From Bin16 sp965206315 (GTDB lineage: Bacteria > Chloroflexota > Dehalococcoidia > Lucifugimonadales > Australimonadaceae): a DNA stretch of 64,000 bases. The stretch lies in the NCBI GenBank assembly GCA_965206315.1, contig OZ242210.1:558001-622000 (forward strand). The letters run 5' to 3'. Positions 9,253-17,665 of this stretch are shown here, in pieces; position 1 is the stretch's first letter; the number at the start of each line of letters is the position of its first letter. Both the position numbers and the translations under genes were made by a program. A model generated the notes under the pieces. The model ran no database searches and had not been told where the DNA came from. It worked only from the letters and a program-made list of their open reading frames with translations.

Positions 9253-10398
9253 TCACCCCCAGAGGCGCTCGCTCGCGATTGCCGCGCCTTCCGCCAGCGA
9301 CTCCAGCTTCCGGAAGATGATGTCCGGGTCCATCTTCCCATAGCCCGCGAACGTGCCGAAGCCGCAGTCCGACCCCGCCATCACCCGCTCGCGCCCCACG
9401 ATGGCGGCGAACGTCTCGATACGCTGCGCGACCAGCTCCGGGTGCTCCACGAAGTTGCTCGTGGAGTCCAGGACGCCGGGCACCAGCACCTTGTCGTCCG
9501 GGATGTCGGCGTCGCGCCACTCCTTCCACTCGTGGGCGTGGCGCGGGTTCGACGCCTCGAACAGGATGGCGGTCGGCTTCGCCCGCAGCACGATGGGCAT
9601 GATCTTCGACACGGCGATGTCGTAGTCGTGAGGTCCCTCGTAGTTGCCCCAGCAGACGTGCATCCGCGCCGACTCCGCGGGCACGTTCTCTAGCGCCCCG
9701 TTCAGCACGTCGATGTGGTGCTCGGCGCGCCGGAGGAACTCCTCCTCGGTCAGCCCCTGGAAGCCTGTGTGGAACGCCATCGCGAGGTCGGGACAGTCCA
9801 CCTGCAGCACGAACCCCGCGCCGACGATGGCCTCGTACTCCTCCTGCATCGCCGCGCCCAGCGCATCGATATACGCCTCGTGCGTCGGGTAGTAAGCGTT
9901 CGGCATGAACACGGAGGCAACCCCCGGCGAGGACGAGGTCATGAACGCATCGGTCACGCCCGCGCCTTCGAGCGCCGCCTTGAAGTTCTCGAGGTCCTTC
10001 CGCAGCGGCTCCCGGTCCTTCACCTCCACCGGCCCCATGCACTGCGGACGGCGCATCGGCTGGTCGCCGGTCATGCGGGCCATCTTCGCCCGGAAGTCCG
10101 GGTACGGCGCTACGTCCAGGTTGGGACGGCGCGCGCTGTCCCCCTCGAAGCCGGTGAGCCGGTCCTTGGCATAAGTGGAGTAGGCGACCTTGCTCATCTC
10201 GCCGTCGCTGACGATGTCCACCCCTGCGGCATGCTGCCGCGCCACGATGTCGGCGACGCCCTGCCGCACGAGCGCGTCCAGCTCGTCGGCGTCGTACTCC
10301 TCCTCGCGCTCCTTCTTCAGGAGCAGCGCGGCGACGTCGTCCGGACGCGGCAGGCTGCCGACGTGAGTCGTGAGGATGCGGTCAGTGGATAGCTTCAT
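9253..10398 (-). CDS. Cobalamin-independent methionine synthase-like (MetE C-terminal domain) protein
   Basis: 381 residues matching only the catalytic C-terminal barrel of MetE. The start is typical (LTTHVGSLPRP). All four expected zinc ligands are visible: His247 and Cys249 (MHVCWGN), Glu281 (LFEASN) and Cys345 (GSDCGFGTF). Short MetE homologues of this kind may use methyl donors other than folate-polyglutamate or act in other methyl or C-S chemistry, so the reaction is uncertain. The ribosome site is CCGGAG before the ATG. It is divergent from the GNAT gene across a 57 bp gap with symmetric -10 boxes. Confidence 0.85.
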   Translation of the reverse strand: MKLSTDRILTTHVGSLPRPDDVAALLLKKEREEEYDADELDALVRQGVADIVARQHAAGVDIVSDGEMSKVAYSTYAKDRLTGFEGDSARRPNLDVAPYPDFRAKMARMTGDQPMRRPQCMGPVEVKDREPLRKDLENFKAALEGAGVTDAFMTSSSPGVASVFMPNAYYPTHEAYIDALGAAMQEEYEAIVGAGFVLQVDCPDLAMAFHTGFQGLTEEEFLRRAEHHIDVLNGALENVPAESARMHVCWGNYEGPHDYDIAVSKIMPIVLRAKPTAILFEASNPRHAHEWKEWRDADIPDDKVLVPGVLDSTSNFVEHPELVAQRIETFAAIVGRERVMAGSDCGFGTFAGYGKMDPDIIFRKLESLAEGAAIASERLWG

Positions 10399-10426
10399 GG
10401 GAACGCTCCGGGGAAGAGTGCACGCG

Positions 10427-10450
10427 GATTATAGCCGCGCTCCTATAATC
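10427..10450. promoter_or_regulatory. Divergent paired -10 boxes with dyad symmetry
   Basis: GATTATAG (10427-10434), 8 bp, CTATAATC (10443-10450): a perfect inverted repeat whose arms are consensus -10 boxes. One is TATAAT rightward (10444-10449), toward the GNAT gene 6 bp further. The other is TATAAT leftward (10428-10433), toward the MetE-like gene. The rightward transcript would start at or next to the ATG, that is leaderless. No good -35 box is seen for either side. Confidence 0.6.
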
Positions 10451-10455
10451 GCGGC

Positions 10456-10908
10456 ATGGCCGCACGGCAGGGCATCGAAGTTCGGGTGGCGTCGAGCGAA
10501 GACGATATGCATGGCGCGTTCGCGGTGCGGCACGAGGTCTTCATCGTCGAGCAGGGCGTGCCGCCGGAACTCGAGCGCGACGACGCGGACGACAGCGCCG
10601 TGCACGTCGTCGCGAGAGGCGGGACGTCGGTCATCGGCACGGCGCGACTGACACGCGACGGCGAAGCGCGGATAGGGCGCGTCTCGGTGCTGCCTGCGTG
10701 GCGTCGTCGCGGCATCGCGGGGCTGCTGCTCGCGGCGCTGGAAGCCGAGGCTCGGAGGCTCGGCATCGCCGAGGTGAGCCTGCACTCGCAGGCGTACGTA
10801 CAGGCGCTCTACGAGCGGCACGGGTACGCGGTCACAGGGCCGGGGTTCGTCGAGGCAGGCATCGACCACGTGCCGATGGCGAAGCGGCTCGATCGCCCTG
10901 AATCTTGA
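10456..10908 (+). CDS. GNAT-family N-acetyltransferase (YjcF/ElaA-like)
   Basis: 150 residues. The N-terminal block FAVRHEVFIVEQGVP is characteristic of the ElaA/YjcF branch. The acetyl-CoA pyrophosphate loop RRRGIAG is at about 83-89 after VSVLP, and HSQAYVQALYERHGY closes the fold. Substrate unknown. The ATG lies 6 bp after a TATAAT box and has no ribosome site, so translation from a leaderless mRNA is likely. Confidence 0.87.
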   Translation: MAARQGIEVRVASSEDDMHGAFAVRHEVFIVEQGVPPELERDDADDSAVHVVARGGTSVIGTARLTRDGEARIGRVSVLPAWRRRGIAGLLLAALEAEARRLGIAEVSLHSQAYVQALYERHGYAVTGPGFVEAGIDHVPMAKRLDRPES

Positions 10909-10912
10909 CCGG

Positions 10913-11452
10913 CTACGGGGAGACGGTGGCCCGCTTCGTGCCGGGCGGCTGCTTGAGCACGAACGACCCGCGCACGTCGCGCAGGCTCAGTGCGCCGCTC
11001 TCCAGCAGCGCTCCGCGTATGCCGGGCCGGTGGCGTGCTCGAACGTCCACCGCGATGAGCGCGTACCCTGCGGCGAGCAAGGCCTCGTACTCGGCGGCGT
11101 GCTCGTCGTCGAGCCCCTCCTCGCCGGCAGACATGGCTCCGATCCAGGAGCCGAACGCCGCACCGAACTTCCAAACGGTCGCGGCCAGCAGGATCTTTAT
11201 GTTGATGTCCATCGGGTAGACCAGCAGTGCGATGAGCGACGGCACTTCGATGATGAGCGAGCCCCAGATGCCCCACTTGATCGCCGCTCGCAGCATGCTC
11301 TCGCCTCGCCGCGCCAGGCGCGGAGGCGCGGGGCCGTCGTCCGGCAGCACGTAGGTGACCCCCGTGCGGTCGCCGAAGCCAGCCTCATCCAGCAGCTGCT
11401 CGGCGGCTACGGCAGCCGTGCGGTGTTCGAATATGCCGACGACGGCGGTCAT
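10913..11452 (-). CDS. DUF1269-like membrane protein of unknown function
   Basis: 179 residues from the ATG at 11452, chosen because it overlaps the stop of the upstream hydrolase gene by 4 bp (ATGA). Residues 1-45 form a small alpha/beta domain (TAVVGIFEHRTAAVAAEQLLDEAGF) like the ferredoxin-like start of general-stress/DUF1269 proteins. Two membrane-prone stretches follow (about 60-105: IIEVPSLIALLVYP and ILLAATVWKFGAAFGSWIGAM, Gly-rich), then a cytosolic tail. No catalytic motif. Role unknown; coupling suggests a common transcript with the dienelactone hydrolase. Confidence 0.6.
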   Translation of the reverse strand: MTAVVGIFEHRTAAVAAEQLLDEAGFGDRTGVTYVLPDDGPAPPRLARRGESMLRAAIKWGIWGSLIIEVPSLIALLVYPMDINIKILLAATVWKFGAAFGSWIGAMSAGEEGLDDEHAAEYEALLAAGYALIAVDVRARHRPGIRGALLESGALSLRDVRGSFVLKQPPGTKRATVSP

Positions 11453-12210
11453 GCGACGGGCTCCCTCGCTTTCAGCGCGCCATCGAAGAAGCCGATGAGC
11501 TTCGGCCACGAGTCGGCGGATATCTCCGGGTCGTACCGCACCGGGTTGTAGGGATCGTTGAAAGCGTGCTGCCCGTTGGGATAGCGGTGGAAGGTGAACG
11601 GCTTCCCCTCGGCGCGGAGCGCGGCTTCCAGCTTGTCCACGTCCGCCGGTGTGGGATTGGCGTCGAGGTCGCCGAAGAAGCCCGTGAGCGGGCAGTCGAG
11701 GTTCGCGGTGAGGCTCATCGGGTCGGGGCCGTCGCCCCAGGGCAGGTCCACGTCCACGCCGTAGAAGTCCGCGCAGGCGGCGAACTCCTTCGTCCGCACA
11801 GCGAGCATGTAGGCGACGCGCCCGCCGATGCAGAACCCGGTGACGCCGAACGGGCCTGCCACGTCCGGCAGGCTGCGGAGGTATGCCAGACCCGCGAGCA
11901 TGTCCTTCAGCAGTTCATCGTCGCGTAGACTGTCTTTGAGTGGCATCGCGACCTCGCGACGCACTGGGTCCTCGAAGGCGTATCCCGTCAACTGTTCGTT
12001 CGTTACGTCGGAGCGATGGAAGAGGTACGGCATGATGGCGGCATAGCCCGCCTCGGCGAGCCCGTCGCACTTCTCGCGCACGAACCGGTCCATGCCGAAT
12101 ACGTGCATCGCCACGACGATGCCGGGATGCGGGCCCGGAGCGTCCGGCAGAGCGAGGTACGCGTCCACCGGCTTGCCGTCAACGTCTATGCTCACCCACT
12201 CGGACGCCAT
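11449..12210 (-). CDS. Dienelactone hydrolase family protein
   Basis: 253-residue alpha/beta hydrolase that would open lactone or ester rings, as in chlorocatechol or protoanemonin pathways. Predicted triad: Cys127 (GFCIGG, the family's Cys in place of Ser), Asp181 (FFGDLD) and His215 (NGQHAFN). It starts after a good purine-rich site (GGAGG) and lies 22 bp downstream of the quinone-reductase gene, so both probably belong to one leftward transcript. Confidence 0.9.
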   Translation of the reverse strand: MASEWVSIDVDGKPVDAYLALPDAPGPHPGIVVAMHVFGMDRFVREKCDGLAEAGYAAIMPYLFHRSDVTNEQLTGYAFEDPVRREVAMPLKDSLRDDELLKDMLAGLAYLRSLPDVAGPFGVTGFCIGGRVAYMLAVRTKEFAACADFYGVDVDLPWGDGPDPMSLTANLDCPLTGFFGDLDANPTPADVDKLEAALRAEGKPFTFHRYPNGQHAFNDPYNPVRYDPEISADSWPKLIGFFDGALKAREPVA

Positions 12211-12232
12211 CGCCTTCCTCCTTCGCGCGCTG

Positions 12233-13198
12233 CTAGTCGTCCTCGCTGATGACGAGCGCGCTCTTGCCCTTGATTTGCCGGGACTCCTGGTAGCGGTGGG
12301 CCTCGACCGCCTCGGCGAGAGGCCACGTCCGGTCTATGGTGGGCCTGAGCTTCCCCTCGCCGAACCAGCCGAGGATCATCTCGAAGTCCTCTCGCGGCGT
12401 TTGTCCACCGCCTGCGCCCAGTATCGAGACGCCGTTACGGTAGAGGTCGGCAACAGGGAAGGCGGTCTCTCGTCCGCCGGCGCCGCCGAAGACCGAGAGT
12501 CGGCCGCCGCGCGCCAGCGCTGTGATGCCCTTCGCCAGAACATCGCCGCCGATGCCGTCCACGATGACGTCGACGCCGCGGCCATCTGTCAGGCGCTTCG
12601 CCTCGGCGACGAAGTCCTGCTCCACGTAGTTGATGCCGTGGTCCAGCCCGTACTGGGCCGCCCACTCGAGCTTCTCGGCGCTGCTCGCGGTTCCGATGAC
12701 AGTCATGCCGACCTGCTTCGCAAGTTGGATGGCAGCAACGCCCACGCCGCTTGCGGCGGCCTGCACGAGGACCGTGTCGCCTTCCTTCCCCCCGCCACGG
12801 ACACACAGCGCCGACCACGCAGTGGTGTAGATGATGGTGACAGTCGACGCCTCGACGAGGCTGAGATTGTCCGGTACGGCATATACCGAGCGCTCCGGCA
12901 CCGCGACATACTCCGCGTACGAATACGGCGGCTGGCGCACGATGACGCGGTCGCCGGCGCTCACGGATGAAACGTCCTTCCCGACCTGTGCGACAACGCC
13001 CGCGCCTTCTATCCCGAGCATCGCCGGGAAGTCCACCACCTGCCCCATGCGCCCGCCGCGCCGCGACACTTCCGCGGGGTTGACGCCCGATGCCGCGAGC
13101 CGCACGAGCACGTCGCCGTCGCCGGGTTCGGGATCGGGGACCTCTTCGAGGCGGAGCACTTCCGGCCCGCCGAATTCGTGGTATCGCACCGCCTTCAT
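12233..13198 (-). CDS. MDR-family NADPH:quinone reductase-like oxidoreductase
   Basis: 321 residues. N-terminal GroES-like domain (MKAVRYHEFGGPEVLRLEEV) and Rossmann domain with the NADPH motif ASGVGVAAIQLAKQVG at about 155-170. The zinc-binding Cys and His of alcohol dehydrogenases are absent, as in quinone oxidoreductases and enoyl reductases. Substrate unknown. It is first in the run leading to the dienelactone hydrolase. Confidence 0.88.
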   Translation of the reverse strand: MKAVRYHEFGGPEVLRLEEVPDPEPGDGDVLVRLAASGVNPAEVSRRGGRMGQVVDFPAMLGIEGAGVVAQVGKDVSSVSAGDRVIVRQPPYSYAEYVAVPERSVYAVPDNLSLVEASTVTIIYTTAWSALCVRGGGKEGDTVLVQAAASGVGVAAIQLAKQVGMTVIGTASSAEKLEWAAQYGLDHGINYVEQDFVAEAKRLTDGRGVDVIVDGIGGDVLAKGITALARGGRLSVFGGAGGRETAFPVADLYRNGVSILGAGGGQTPREDFEMILGWFGEGKLRPTIDRTWPLAEAVEAHRYQESRQIKGKSALVISEDD

Positions 13199-13266
13199 CG
13201 GTTCGCCCTCCTCGCAAGGCGATTATCCGCCTGACACACGGATGAGGCAAACATGCCTGTCGCCAG

Positions 13267-14433
13267 TCAGGAGATGGCGTTGATGCCGGTCAGGTGACGC
13301 CCCAGGATGAGCTGGTGCATGTTCTGCGTGCCCTCGTAGGTGTGCACCGTCTCCAGGTTCATCGCGTGGCGCATCGGGGAGAAGTCGTCGGTGATGCCGG
13401 CCGCGCCGAGCAGGTCGCGGCTGGTGCGCGCGATCTCCAGCGCCGCGAGGGTGTTGCTGTACTTCGCCATGCTGACGTGCGACCAGTGCAGCGTCCCCGC
13501 GGCCTTCAACCGCCCCAATTGCAGCGCGAGCAGCTGCGCCTTCGAGAGCGACGTGGCCATGTCCGCGAGCTTCTGCTGCACGAGCTGGAACGACGCAAGC
13601 GGACGTCCGAACTGCTCCCGCTCCTTCGTGTACTCGATGGCGGTATGCAGGCAGTCCGCAGCCGCCCCGCAGACGCCCCAGACGATGCTGTAGCGCGCTG
13701 CATTGAGGCAAGCCAGCGCCGAACCCAGACCGCGCGTGCCGGGCAGCAGCGCATCCTCTCCCACGCGCACGTCTTCCAGGAAGAGCGCGCTGGTCACGCT
13801 CATCCGCATCGAGAGCTTGTTATGGACGTCCTCCCGCCGCACGCCAGGCAGACTCGTGTCCACGAGGAAGCCTCGTATCGCGTCGTCCAGCTTCGCCCAG
13901 ACCACCACGACGTCGGCGATGCCGGCATTCGTGATCCACATCTTGCCGCCGTTGAGCGTGAAGCCATTCGCAGTCTCGACGGCGTGCGTCTCCATCCCGG
14001 CCGGATCGGAGCCATGGTCGGCCTCGGTCAGGCCGAATGCACCGAGAACGCGGCCTGCAGCCATGTCGGGCAGGTAGCGCTCGCGATGCTCCTCGGTGCC
14101 GAACTCGTGGATGGCGGTCATCGCCAGGGACGACTGGACGGACGCGAAGGAACGGTAGCCGGAGTCGGCGCGCTCCAGCTCCTGCATGACGAGGCCGTAG
14201 GCCACAGGGCCGAGTCCGGCGCAGCCGTAACCTTCCAGGTGGGCGCCGAAGAGGCCCAGTTCCCCCATGCGCGGGACGAGTTCCAGCGGGAACGTCCCTT
14301 CGCGGAAGTGAGGGACCACGGCGGGCATCGCCTCAGCCTCGACGAAGTCGCGCACCGTGTCGCGCACCTGGCGCTCGTCGTCGGTGAGTTGAGATTCGAT
14401 GTCCAGCAGGTCTATGCCACGGTAGGGCTGCAT
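13267..14433 (-). CDS. Acyl-CoA dehydrogenase, glutaryl-CoA dehydrogenase-like
   Basis: 388-residue flavoprotein. It carries FAD-site motifs (FGLTEADHGSDPAGM, WITNAG) and the hallmark C-terminus TYEGTQNMHQLILGRHLTG, in which Glu367 is the predicted catalytic base. Arg94 in YRSFASVQSSL matches the arginine that binds the distal carboxylate in glutaryl-CoA dehydrogenases. It therefore likely oxidises, and possibly decarboxylates, glutaryl-CoA or a similar dicarboxylic thioester. A 68 bp gap separates it from the quinone-reductase start. Confidence 0.9.
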   Translation of the reverse strand: MQPYRGIDLLDIESQLTDDERQVRDTVRDFVEAEAMPAVVPHFREGTFPLELVPRMGELGLFGAHLEGYGCAGLGPVAYGLVMQELERADSGYRSFASVQSSLAMTAIHEFGTEEHRERYLPDMAAGRVLGAFGLTEADHGSDPAGMETHAVETANGFTLNGGKMWITNAGIADVVVVWAKLDDAIRGFLVDTSLPGVRREDVHNKLSMRMSVTSALFLEDVRVGEDALLPGTRGLGSALACLNAARYSIVWGVCGAAADCLHTAIEYTKEREQFGRPLASFQLVQQKLADMATSLSKAQLLALQLGRLKAAGTLHWSHVSMAKYSNTLAALEIARTSRDLLGAAGITDDFSPMRHAMNLETVHTYEGTQNMHQLILGRHLTGINAIS

Positions 14434-14516
14434 GTGGGCCTCGCATTCGAGTTTCGGGGCGACATTCTAGCAAGCAGCGATAACCAACAGGCCATGTGCT
14501 GCCGTGTGCCAAAAGA

Positions 14517-14546
14517 GAAGCCCTCCGGGATTCTCCGGAGGGCTTC
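14517..14546 (-). terminator. Rho-independent terminator of the secreted-paralogue operon
   Basis: Perfect 12 bp stem (GAAGCCCTCCGG / CCGGAGGGCTTC) with a 6 nt loop. On the minus strand it is followed by TCTTTTGG. It lies 29 bp after the last paralogue's stop. Confidence 0.85.
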
Positions 14547-14574
14547 TGAGGTCGCCTGTGTCGCAGGGTGCCTG

Positions 14575-15315
14575 CTACGCGGGGCAGTGGTCAGGAACGC
14601 CCTGGCCTCCCTTCAACCCCTCGATCTCCGCCGTCAACTCGACGATCTGCGCGTCGAGCTGCGCCTCGAAAGCAGGGTAGAACGCGGTCGCCAGCGCCCA
14701 GGCAGCGTCGGATACGTTGACGGGCTTGTCGCCCAGACCCTCTTCCCTGTCAGCTTGGACGAGCGCGAGGTCAGCCTCGAGGCCGGCGATCTCCTCGGCC
14801 AGGTCCTCGCGGTCGCTCACGCGGCAGAAGGCCAACGGTGTGCTGGTGATGACATCGAACGTACCGGGGTCGATGACACTGAGGGTGCGCATGCGCTCCA
14901 CGTCGCCGTCGCCGGGGCCTATGCCGGAGCGCTGCCGGGTGAAGCGGCCGAGCGTCCAGACAGTCGTCCATGCGCCCTGGTCGTTGGCAACGAGTGTGTT
15001 GTTGGCGCTCTTGTTGCTCACGTAGTTCGTGATGTCGGAAGGAGTGCCGGGGCCGTCGTTGATGAGGAGGATGACCTCCTGTCCGGCAGCGAAGCCGGCG
15101 CCCCAGATACGGACCTGCACACGAGACGAGCGCGCGCCCAACTGGTGGTTGACGACCACGTCTCCCGTCACGACGCTTTCGACGCCGGAGACGTGTCCGT
15201 CGGCGGATGCCTTCGGAGAGAGGATGGCGTTCCCGGCCACCAAGCCGAGCAGCAGCCCCGTGGCAATAAGCGCGAGAACCACGGCCCGGGGGTGAGTTGC
15301 GATTACCTTAGTCAC
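14575..15315 (-). CDS. Secreted paralogue 3 of 3, Ig/IPT-like domain with helical insertion
   Basis: 246 residues of unknown function. An N-terminal membrane/signal segment (about 10-30) ends ASA-DGHV, a good signal-peptidase I site. The mature part has a beta-rich module around IWGAGFAAGQEVILLI, which resembles IPT/TIG-like G-x-GF-x-PG-x-x-V blocks, then FTRQRSG and STPLAFCRV. Unlike its two sisters it carries a charged helical stretch of about 65 residues (EEIAGLEADLALVQADREEG) between the two conserved Cys residues. It is last of three co-directional genes, 24 bp from the previous one, and followed by a strong terminator. Confidence 0.7.
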   Translation of the reverse strand: MTKVIATHPRAVVLALIATGLLLGLVAGNAILSPKASADGHVSGVESVVTGDVVVNHQLGARSSRVQVRIWGAGFAAGQEVILLINDGPGTPSDITNYVSNKSANNTLVANDQGAWTTVWTLGRFTRQRSGIGPGDGDVERMRTLSVIDPGTFDVITSTPLAFCRVSDREDLAEEIAGLEADLALVQADREEGLGDKPVNVSDAAWALATAFYPAFEAQLDAQIVELTAEIEGLKGGQGVPDHCPA

Positions 15316-15339
15316 GATTACCTCCTGTGGACCTAACGC

Positions 15340-15936
15340 TTATTCCACGCAGAACGGCGGCTTTTCCGCATCTTCCGCACGATCATGGTTGCAGAGCCCG
15401 AGCGGCGCGCTGGCCAGGACGTCGTAGGTTTCGCCGTCTACCGCCCACAACGTGCTCAGACGTTCTACGTGCCCCGGCTCCCCAAGTTCGGCTTCGTCGC
15501 GCCATCCCACGTTTTCGCGGGTAAAGCGGCCGATGCGCCAACTCGTCGCGAACGCGCCGTCGTCGTTGACGATGAGCGGCCACACGCTGCCTCCGCCGTC
15601 CCGGCGGTTGCCAGGGGCGCACTCACCCTCGTCGTTCAACCGGCAGTTGCTGATGATGTAGAGGGCGCCCTGGGAGTCATCTATGAGAAGTACGACTTCT
15701 CTGCCGGGCGTGAAACCGGAGCCGCGGACCCAGACTTCTTCCGGTGATCGGCTCGTATCGGCTACGAAGTTCACCTCGTTCGTGGAGAGCGCGATGCTCT
15801 CGGTTCCTGTGACGTGCCCGTCCGCGCGTACGCCTTGGTACGCCGAGAGCGCGATGGCCAGCGCCAGGCCGGCGATGAGACCGGCAACGATCCATATGGT
15901 CGCCGACCGTTTCGTTACTGTGGTAGCAGCTGTCAC
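15340..15936 (-). CDS. Secreted paralogue 2 of 3, Ig/IPT-like domain
   Basis: 198 residues. Signal/membrane segment at about 12-32, predicted cleavage VRA-DGHV. The mature start DGHVTGTESIAL, the core VWVRGSGFTPGREVVLLIDD, the block FATSWRIGRFTRENVG and the C-terminal ALGLCN-like PLGLCN plus a final Cys match both neighbours. It has a longer Cys-containing loop (CRLNDEGECAPGN) than the others. Function unknown; likely an exported surface or periplasm-like protein made with its sisters. Confidence 0.7.
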   Translation of the reverse strand: MTAATTVTKRSATIWIVAGLIAGLALAIALSAYQGVRADGHVTGTESIALSTNEVNFVADTSRSPEEVWVRGSGFTPGREVVLLIDDSQGALYIISNCRLNDEGECAPGNRRDGGGSVWPLIVNDDGAFATSWRIGRFTRENVGWRDEAELGEPGHVERLSTLWAVDGETYDVLASAPLGLCNHDRAEDAEKPPFCVE

Positions 15937-15975
15937 TGAGTCCTCCTGCTCAACGAGTCTTTCGTAGGTTGGGGG

Positions 15976-16488
15976 TTACGCCGAGCAGTGGCTCGGGACT
16001 TCGGCATCTTCGGCACGGCCGCTGAGGTTGCAGAGCGCCAGAGGAGCAGTCGCCAGTTCGTCGAACGAGCCTGCGTCCACTGCCCTGACCGACTGCATGC
16101 CCTCGCCGCCAACACCGGTGCGGGTGAAGCGACCGAAGGTCCACTCGAACCCGAACGCGCCGTCGTCGTTGGCGACCACGTCGACGCCCGAGAGAGCACC
16201 AACGTCCGTCGCAACGCCACGCTGGTCAGCGATCAGAACGAGAACGCTCTGACCGGGGTTGAAGCCGGACCCGTAGATCCACACCGCAGTGCCGGAACTG
16301 CGCGTCCCCGGAACGAAGTCGGCCTCATTCGGCGTGACGACAAGCGCCTCTCCGCCCGTGACGTGGCCGTCCGCGCGCGCGCCTTCATTCGTGGAAAGAG
16401 CCGCCGCGAGGGCGAGTCCCACCAGAGCGGCAGCGGCCAATGTAACCAATGCGAACCGCGGCGACAGTAGTGAATACGTTCGAGTCAC
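15976..16488 (-). CDS. Secreted paralogue 1 of 3, Ig/IPT-like domain
   Basis: 170 residues, the shortest and simplest member. Signal/membrane segment at about 10-33, predicted cleavage ARA-DGHV. The mature part reads DGHVTGGEALVVTPNEADF, then the core VWIYGSGFNPGQSVLVLIAD, FGFEWTFGRFTRTGVGG and PLALCNLSG...HCSA. The conserved Cys pair near the end may form a disulfide, supporting export. First gene of the operon, directly behind a consensus-like promoter. No database family can be named with confidence. Confidence 0.72.
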   Translation of the reverse strand: MTRTYSLLSPRFALVTLAAAALVGLALAAALSTNEGARADGHVTGGEALVVTPNEADFVPGTRSSGTAVWIYGSGFNPGQSVLVLIADQRGVATDVGALSGVDVVANDDGAFGFEWTFGRFTRTGVGGEGMQSVRAVDAGSFDELATAPLALCNLSGRAEDAEVPSHCSA

Positions 16489-16555
16489 GGCTTTCCTCCT
16501 TCAACCCGATGCTCACGGCCAGACAACTCGTGCTCGCCGCGAGTGCGGCGCAGAG

Positions 16556-16583
16556 GCTATAAGGGTTTGCCGCTGCGTGTCAA
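16556..16583 (-). promoter_or_regulatory. Strong sigma70-type promoter for the secreted-paralogue operon
   Basis: Leftward TTGACA (16578-16583), 16 bp spacer, TATAGC (16556-16561). Transcription would start near 16549, about 60 nt before the first ATG, which has an AAGGAGG-type site (cctcctt at 16495-16501 on the plus strand). Confidence 0.72.
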
Positions 16584-16633
16584 GCGTTAGGGAATCATAC
16601 CCCAAGACGGCGATTTATGGAATGCGTGGCTCA

Positions 16634-17611
16634 CTACATCGTGAGAGAAACCTTGAGTGCGCCGCCGCTGGGCTCGTGCGCCAGTTCGAAGGCATCGCCC
16701 ACGCGTTCCAACGGCAGCGTGTGTGTCACGTAGGGAGACATGTCGATCTCCCCCTCGGCTATGAGCCGGAGGGCCTGCCGGAACGACACGAGGCCCGGCT
16801 CGTCCTGAGCACCGAATATCGTGCGAACGTCCAGCCGTTTAAGGAAATAGGTGCCGAGGTCGAACGGCACGGGGTCGAAGCCTGTCGGCAGACCGAAGAC
16901 GTGCACATGCCCCTCTGCTTTCGCCATGCGTATGGCCTGGTCCAGAGTCTCGTGCCCACCCACCGCGTCGACGACCACCTCGGCCCCTTGCCCGTCCGTG
17001 AGTTCCAGCACGGCGTCCACCGCCGCATCGCCCGTCACGTCCAGCGCGGCGTCCGCGCCGAGCGCCACGCCTGCCGCGCGCCGGTCGTCGTTCGGTTCGA
17101 TGGTGATGATCCGTTCGGCGCCGAGGCGCCGCAGATAGAAGTCATGGAAGAGGCCGGCGCTCCCCTGCCCGATGACGACTGCGGTCTTGCCTGCCATCTC
17201 AGGAAGCTTGCGCGCTGCGAAGATGACGGTGCCCAACTGCTGGGCCATCATCAATTCGGCAAGGGGACGCCCCTCCGGCAGCTCGATGATGAAATGCGGC
17301 GAGACTGCCTGGTACTCCGCGAAGTTACGCGCCTCCCAGATGTTCGGAACAGTGAGGACGAGCGCGCCCTCCCGCAAGCCGGTCTCGCCGGGGTCGACGA
17401 TTGTCCCTACCCCTTCGTGGCCCGGCTCCCCCGGCTCCATGGGGTACGCGTTGAGTGGCCAGCCGTAGTAGACATAGTGCAGGTCCGTTCCGCAGATGGA
17501 CGCCATGTGCATCCGCACGAGCGCTTTCTGGCCGTCCGATTCCGGCATGGACACCTCGTCGCAGACGATGTCCCGCAGTCCTCGGAGGATGGCGGCTTTC
17601 ATCATGGGCAT
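16634..17611 (-). CDS. Zinc-type medium-chain alcohol/polyol dehydrogenase
   Basis: 325 residues. Catalytic zinc site with Cys40 (ICGTDLH) and His65-Glu66 (PGHEGVG). The four-Cys structural zinc lobe is missing, unlike classical enzymes. NAD-binding motif GQGSAGLF at about 147-154 with acidic EPNDDRR after strand 2, suggesting NAD preference. Substrate unknown. ATGs at 17611 and 17602 are both possible starts. Divergent from the mini-glutaredoxin gene. Confidence 0.85.
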   Translation of the reverse strand: MPMMKAAILRGLRDIVCDEVSMPESDGQKALVRMHMASICGTDLHYVYYGWPLNAYPMEPGEPGHEGVGTIVDPGETGLREGALVLTVPNIWEARNFAEYQAVSPHFIIELPEGRPLAELMMAQQLGTVIFAARKLPEMAGKTAVVIGQGSAGLFHDFYLRRLGAERIITIEPNDDRRAAGVALGADAALDVTGDAAVDAVLELTDGQGAEVVVDAVGGHETLDQAIRMAKAEGHVHVFGLPTGFDPVPFDLGTYFLKRLDVRTIFGAQDEPGLVSFRQALRLIAEGEIDMSPYVTHTLPLERVGDAFELAHEPSGGALKVSLTM

Positions 17612-17665
17612 GGTTGCGGCTCCGCAAGCGTCGTGGGTGGTTCCCTAGCCTATCAGCACGCGCGC

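Noticed and set aside
13294..15336. A 680-codon plus-strand frame and similar long frames at 1629-3245, 31623-32951, 33527-35059 and 61483-63540
   Set aside because: All are complements of well-supported genes on the other strand and have the same biased composition.
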